From: Bacteroidales bacterium KA00251
Lineage (GTDB): Bacteria > Bacteroidota > Bacteroidia > Bacteroidales > Porphyromonadaceae
Direction: 5' to 3'
Assembly: GCA_001552775.1 (NCBI GenBank)
Contig: KQ959253.1
Span: forward strand, 50,594 to 97,793
DNA length: 47,200 nucleotides
In this document: in pieces, positions 43,294 to 47,200 of the stretch
Layout: each line of letters begins with the position of its first letter
How positions within the stretch are numbered: position 1 is the first letter of the stretch
Program-made: the position numbers and the translations under genes
Notes under the pieces: model-generated
Databases searched by the model: none
What the model saw: the letters and a program-made list of their open reading frames with translations, nothing else
Told to the model about the DNA's origin: nothing

Positions 43294-44403
43294 ATGATCA
43301 CAGCAGACCAACTCAATGACCTTTTACAACGAACAGAGGCTCTGAAGGGGTACTTCGATGTTGACAACCAGAGGATTGTGCTAGAAGAAGAGGAGTTGAA
43401 AACGCAAGACCCTCACTTCTGGGACGACTCCAAGGCTGCAGAAGCCCAAATGATTAAAATAAAGGGTATCGCTCAGTGGATAAAGTTTTACGATGAAGTG
43501 GCTACACTCGTCGAGGAGGTCAAACTTGCATTTGACTTCTTCAAAGAGGGGCTTGTGGAAGAAGCCGACGTTGACGCGGCGTACCAAAAAGCCTTAACCC
43601 TGCTTGAGGATGTCGAACTCAAAAATATGCTCCGACAAGAGGAAGATCGCTTGGGGGCTGTACTCAAAGTAAACAGTGGTGCAGGAGGTACTGAAAGCCA
43701 GGATTGGGCTGCTATGCTCTTCAGACTTTACTGCCGATGGGCAGAAAAGCATAGTTTTAAAGTGACGATTACCAACTACCAAGAAGGTGATGAGGCAGGC
43801 ATCAAGACGGCTACATTGCAGATTGAAGGCGACCTCGTCTATGGATTCCTTAAAAGTGAAAATGGAGTGCATCGTCTCGTGCGTGTATCGCCCTATAATG
43901 CTCAAGGTAAGCGAATGACTTCTTTTGCATCGGTCTTTGTTACTCCTCTTGTGGATGACACGATTGAGATTGAAATCAATCCTGCATTTCTATCCTGGGA
44001 TACCTTTCGCTCTAGTGGCGCAGGTGGACAAAATGTAAACAAAGTGGAAACTGGAGTACGTCTACACTATAACTACAAAGATCCCGATACAGGAGAAGAA
44101 CAAGAGATCGTGATTGAAAATACAGAAAGTCGCTCGCAAATGGGTAATAGAGAAAATGCCCTTCGACTACTAAAAAGCCAACTCTATGAAATTGCACTCG
44201 AGAAAAGACGTGCTGCGGCAGCGGAAGTGGAGGCTGGTAAGAAAAAAATTGAATGGGGTAGCCAAATCCGTAGCTATGTCTTCGATGACCGTCGCGTAAA
44301 AGACCACCGTACAAACTACCAAACAAGCAATGTAAATGCTGTAATGGATGGAGAAATTGACGACTTCATCAAAGCCTATCTTATGGAGTTCGCTCGAAAG
44401 TAA
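43294..44403 (+). CDS. prfB: Peptide chain release factor 2
   Basis: 369 residues from ATG 43294 (MITADQLNDLL); the frame is open upstream but this matches the family start. GGQ is at residues 244-246 (SGAGGQNVNK) and the stop-recognition region reads RLVRVSPYNAQGKRMTSFAS, with SPY where E. coli RF2 has SPF; I recall this variant from Bacteroidota. Recognises UGA and UAA stops. Codons 18-23 read CTG AAG GGG TAC TTC GAT: the position of the usual programmed +1 frameshift (AGG GGG TAT CTT TGA C), but here without an in-frame TGA, so RF2 is made by plain translation. Confidence 0.94.
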   Translation: MITADQLNDLLQRTEALKGYFDVDNQRIVLEEEELKTQDPHFWDDSKAAEAQMIKIKGIAQWIKFYDEVATLVEEVKLAFDFFKEGLVEEADVDAAYQKALTLLEDVELKNMLRQEEDRLGAVLKVNSGAGGTESQDWAAMLFRLYCRWAEKHSFKVTITNYQEGDEAGIKTATLQIEGDLVYGFLKSENGVHRLVRVSPYNAQGKRMTSFASVFVTPLVDDTIEIEINPAFLSWDTFRSSGAGGQNVNKVETGVRLHYNYKDPDTGEEQEIVIENTESRSQMGNRENALRLLKSQLYEIALEKRRAAAAEVEAGKKKIEWGSQIRSYVFDDRRVKDHRTNYQTSNVNAVMDGEIDDFIKAYLMEFARK

Positions 44404-44433
44404 TTTATCTCTTGCTCTTTTGTATTACACCCT

Positions 44434-46272
44434 ATGATCCTTTGTATCGCCGAAAAGCCTTCCGTCGCTCGTGACCTTGCCAAGCAGCTCAAGGCCTTCT
44501 CTATGAAAGAAGGATATATTGAGGGGAATGGCTATGCCGTGACATGGACATTTGGGCATCTCTGTATGCTGAAAGACCCCGAAGACTACCACTCGTGGTG
44601 GAAGCAGTGGGACAATCGGATGCTCCCGATTATACCTAAACGCTTCGGGATTAAGCCGATACCCCAAAAAAGCTATGAACGTCAACTGGACATCATTACA
44701 GAATTGGTGGCCAAAGCTGAATATGTGATCAATTGTGGTGATGCCGGACAAGAAGGAGAGCTAATCCAGCAGTGGGTATTGCAATTGGCAAAGTGTAAAG
44801 TACCCATCAAGAGATTGTGGGTCTCCTCGCTAACAGAGGAAGCCCTTGCAGAAGGCTTCCAAAATCTCCGTACCAACGAGGAGATGCAGCCCCTTTATCA
44901 TGCAGGACTAGCTCGGGCAATTGGCGATTGGATCCTTGGCATCAATGCTACCCGTCTATACACCACTCGTTACCGCTCCTATGCAGCATCGCGGCAACCT
45001 CTTTCTGTAGGGAGGGTGCAGACCCCCACTTTGGCACTGATCGTAGATCGTCAAAAAGAAATAGAAAACTTCGTACCACAAACCACGTACGAAATTCGTA
45101 CCCTCTATCGGCAAGTCGTTTTTCGACAGATAGACGAAGCTTTCCCAACTGAAGCCGAAGCGCAACATAAACTCCAACTTCTTGAAGAAAAACCTTTCGA
45201 AGTGACGAAATTGGAGGTAAAGCAGGGGCGAGAATATCCCCAAAGATTGTTTGACCTTACTGCACTTCAAGTAGAGGCCAACAAACGCTTCAAATTCAGT
45301 GCTGGGGATACGCTAAATACCATTCAGAGCCTGTACGAGAAAAAACTCACGACTTACCCACGCGTGGATACCAACTATCTCCCTGAAGACCTGTGGCCAA
45401 AGATCCCTAGTATCCTCCAAAACCTACAAAAGATTGCAGAGTATACGCTATTTGTTGAGCCTTTACTCTCTAAGGGAAAACTCTCCAAAACAAAAAGGGT
45501 CTTTGACAATAAAAAAATTACCGACCACCATGCAATTATCCCTACAGGGGTAGTGCCTACTAGTACGCTTTCGCCACAAGAACAAAAGATATACGACCTC
45601 GTAGTAAGACGCTTTCTGGCTGCTTTCTATCCTGAAGCTAAAATATCAACCACCTCTGTCGAAGGTCAAGTGGACTCTTTTGGCTTTAAAGCTACTGGCA
45701 AGCAGGTCCTCTCCGAAGGTTGGCGTGTGGTGTACCAACCCAATGAAGAGGAGGACACCGATGAGCCTGCAACACCCAAAGAGGGAAAAGAAAGTAGTAA
45801 AGTGGAGGAAAAGGAGCAGATTATGCCCAACTTTACGAAAGGAGAGCAAGGACCTCATCTTCCCGAAGTAAAAAAGAAAACCTCTCAGCCTCCGAAGTAC
45901 TATACAGAGGCAACTCTGCTCCGCACTATGGAAACTGCAGGCAAACTGGTAGAAGATGAGGCTCTAAGAGACGGACTCAAACAAAATGGTATTGGAAGAC
46001 CCTCCACAAGAGCTGCCATTATAGAAACACTTCTAAAGCGAGGGTATACTCAAAAACAAGGAAACTCACTCCGTGCTACGGAGCGTGGAATTGCGCTCAT
46101 TGATCTAATTAAAGACACTACCCTCAAAAGCGTTGAGCTAACTGGTGCATGGGAGTGTAAACTTAGAGCAATAGAACGGGGAGAATATAGTCCTAGTCTC
46201 TTCCTCAATGAGCTCAAACAGCAAATCCACCTCATCGTAAACGAAGAGATGCAAAGTCCCTATTCCAAATGA
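44434..46272 (+). CDS. topB: DNA topoisomerase III (type IA)
   Basis: 612 residues. Toprim domain at the start (LCIAEKPSVARDLAKQL, NCGDAGQEGELIQ near residue 105), LWVSSLTEEAL, SVGRVQTPTLALIVDR and the active-site tyrosine near residue 308 in TTYPRVDTNYLPEDL. An acidic and lysine-rich insert (about 430-470) lies before EATLLRTMETAGKLVEDE and GIGRPSTRAAIIETL. The protein ends soon after the core, with no C-terminal zinc-ribbon or basic tail of the E. coli type. Relaxes and decatenates DNA. Starts 30 bp after prfB. Confidence 0.93.
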   Translation: MILCIAEKPSVARDLAKQLKAFSMKEGYIEGNGYAVTWTFGHLCMLKDPEDYHSWWKQWDNRMLPIIPKRFGIKPIPQKSYERQLDIITELVAKAEYVINCGDAGQEGELIQQWVLQLAKCKVPIKRLWVSSLTEEALAEGFQNLRTNEEMQPLYHAGLARAIGDWILGINATRLYTTRYRSYAASRQPLSVGRVQTPTLALIVDRQKEIENFVPQTTYEIRTLYRQVVFRQIDEAFPTEAEAQHKLQLLEEKPFEVTKLEVKQGREYPQRLFDLTALQVEANKRFKFSAGDTLNTIQSLYEKKLTTYPRVDTNYLPEDLWPKIPSILQNLQKIAEYTLFVEPLLSKGKLSKTKRVFDNKKITDHHAIIPTGVVPTSTLSPQEQKIYDLVVRRFLAAFYPEAKISTTSVEGQVDSFGFKATGKQVLSEGWRVVYQPNEEEDTDEPATPKEGKESSKVEEKEQIMPNFTKGEQGPHLPEVKKKTSQPPKYYTEATLLRTMETAGKLVEDEALRDGLKQNGIGRPSTRAAIIETLLKRGYTQKQGNSLRATERGIALIDLIKDTTLKSVELTGAWECKLRAIERGEYSPSLFLNELKQQIHLIVNEEMQSPYSK

Positions 46273-46297
46273 GGATGCACCCAAGACACCTGTTAAA

Positions 46298-46651
46298 GTG
46301 AAAACAATTTGGTACTATGATACCGAGTCTGGAGAGGTATACAATACAAACTATGTATATAGTATAGTGACTTTTGATGAGGATTTCCCCTCTGAACTAG
46401 GAGAAGGGGAGACTGCTGAAATTATGGCTCTCGCTGGATTCACACGTGTTCCTGAAAAAGACTATAATAGTTATGTGACAAATACGAAAGTCTATGTGTA
46501 CGAAAATCGAAAAGACATGGTAACGATTGATCTAAATAGGGGCATGGGTAAGAAGATAGAGATGCAGGTTCGTAAACTTGTGGATAGACCCAATGAGACA
46601 ACTCTTTTGCATCGCAAAAGAAGTGAGTTACTTCGTGCAAAAGCGCGCTAA
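46298..46651 (+). CDS. Small protein of unknown function
   Basis: 117 residues with a GTG start at 46298; no in-frame ATG occurs early enough to replace it. No signal peptide or membrane segment. The N-terminal half is acidic and aromatic (WYYDTESGEVYNTNYVYSIVTFDEDFPSELGEGE); the C-terminal half is basic and ends in LLHRKRSELLRAKAR. It follows topB by 25 bp, and a terminator lies about 120 bp downstream, so it probably belongs to a topB transcript. I do not recognise the family. Confidence 0.6.
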   Translation: MKTIWYYDTESGEVYNTNYVYSIVTFDEDFPSELGEGETAEIMALAGFTRVPEKDYNSYVTNTKVYVYENRKDMVTIDLNRGMGKKIEMQVRKLVDRPNETTLLHRKRSELLRAKAR

Positions 46652-46974
46652 ACAGCTATGATGCTTTTATCAGCATACTTATAGAGCGGTAAGCTTCAAG
46701 CCAATTACCCATAAAAACAATAAAATCTCTACTTAGAGAACAGGATTCAAAGTAGTACTTCTCTCCTAGTTAAAGGACGGATCTCATTTTAAGATCCGTC
46801 CTTTTCGCTATAGAAGGTCTGTCTCTCTCTCTCTGCACCAATAATAGAGAGAAGAAACCTGATTAGTACCAAGATTTACTCTAAGTCAAATAGAGGTGTG
46901 CTTTAAATGGGAAATAGTCTTCAACGCTAGTTGTAGCCTATTATCCGACAACAGAAACAAAGAAAATAATAGGA
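46652..46974. other. 323-bp intergenic region between topB unit and CRISPR array
   Basis: Contains a strong terminator (46771-46806) and, next to the array, an inverted repeat CCTATTAT/ATAATAGG (about 46937-46974) with a loop of about 20 nt that could end the array transcript coming from the right. Nothing coding is seen. Confidence 0.5.
46771..46806 (+). terminator. Rho-independent terminator after topB unit
   Basis: AAAGGACGGATCT (46772-46784) pairs perfectly with AGATCCGTCCTTT (46792-46804) around a 7-nt loop and is followed by T residues on the plus strand; the A-rich left arm allows function on the minus strand too. Confidence 0.88.
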
Positions 46975-47200
46975 AACTACAATAGTAGAAATTAAAATGG
47001 TAATCTAGACTTTTTGCGCGTGTGCGTTGCAAATCGCGTGATCTACAATAGTAGAAATTAAAATGGTGATCTAGACAGAAAGAAGATAACCTCTCGCAAG
47101 TTGGATCTACAATAGTAGAAATTAAAATGGTGATCTAGACAGGGGCAAGATATAGGCACCCACGGGGGATCTACAATAGTAGAAATTAAAATGGTGATCT
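46975..47200 (-). CRISPR. Type V-A (Cas12a-type) CRISPR array, distal end, cut by window edge
   Basis: Four 36-bp repeats: 46975-47010, 47041-47076, 47105-47140 and 47169-47200 (last one truncated by the window). Spacers are 30, 28 and 28 bp (47011-47040, 47077-47104, 47141-47168). Read on the minus strand each repeat begins GTCTAGAT and ends AATTTCTACTATTGTAGAT, the conserved Cas12a crRNA handle, so the array is transcribed right to left. The first repeat in plus-strand order has two base differences from the others, as expected for the oldest, leader-distal repeat. The leader and cas12a/cas4/cas1/cas2 are expected right of the window but are not seen. Spacer targets are unknown. Confidence 0.95.

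Overview
The window looks like a chromosomal segment of a Bacteroidota bacterium, most likely a Porphyromonas. Supporting signs are a fimbrial locus of the FimA/Mfa1 type (DUF3575, DUF3868/OmpA, Mfa2-like anchor, fimbrillins), a DPP5-like S9 peptidase, TAnnTTTG-type -7 promoter elements, moderate GC, and a type V-A (Cas12a-type) CRISPR array. The species is an inference and was not checked against any database.

Layout. Positions 118-10772 (+) hold a fimbrial operon: two envelope proteins, a lipoprotein anchor, then a two-gene fimbrillin/large tip-like cassette present twice in tandem (A1-B1-A2-B2). From 11256 to 42993 nearly everything is on the minus strand: a DUF6064 membrane protein, a split ThrE-type exporter, trigger factor, an S41 processing protease, a SpoU methyltransferase, a RelA-like synthetase with a degenerate hydrolase domain, a divergent HPPK-like protein, DAHP synthase/chorismate mutase, a surface-glycan trio (glycosyltransferase, deacetylase-like, FemAB-like), recA, bcp, tRNA-Arg(CCT), mnmE, folK, queA, a small lipoprotein, a DPP5-like peptidase, an ABC-F protein, corA, an acyl-CoA ligase, ruvC, zupT and the aguB/aguA pair. 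From 43294 the strand switches to plus: prfB, topB and a small unknown gene. The window ends inside a CRISPR array whose crRNA strand is minus, so its leader and cas genes should lie beyond the right edge.

The most interesting element is in the 630-bp gap between tRNA-Arg and mnmE. A single Cas12a-type repeat lies there (18 of the 19 bases of the processing hairpin match the array repeat), with a TAnnTTTG promoter on one side and a strong hairpin terminator on the other. This predicts a discrete RNA of about 120 nt carrying one crRNA handle, about 19 kb from the array. Its presumed seed can pair with its own repeat 5' end, so it could be a self-locked crRNA-like regulator, a decoy, or a relic. 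The promoter core closely resembles that of the neighbouring tRNA gene.

Secondary points: a 175-bp MITE with 12-bp terminal inverted repeats and a 5-bp target duplication; a separate 27-bp palindrome identical to one end of that MITE, itself flanked by a 5-bp direct repeat that duplicates a stop codon; a roughly 300-bp near-identical patch between two otherwise diverged fimbrillin genes, suggesting gene conversion; and an RF2 gene without the internal frameshift stop.
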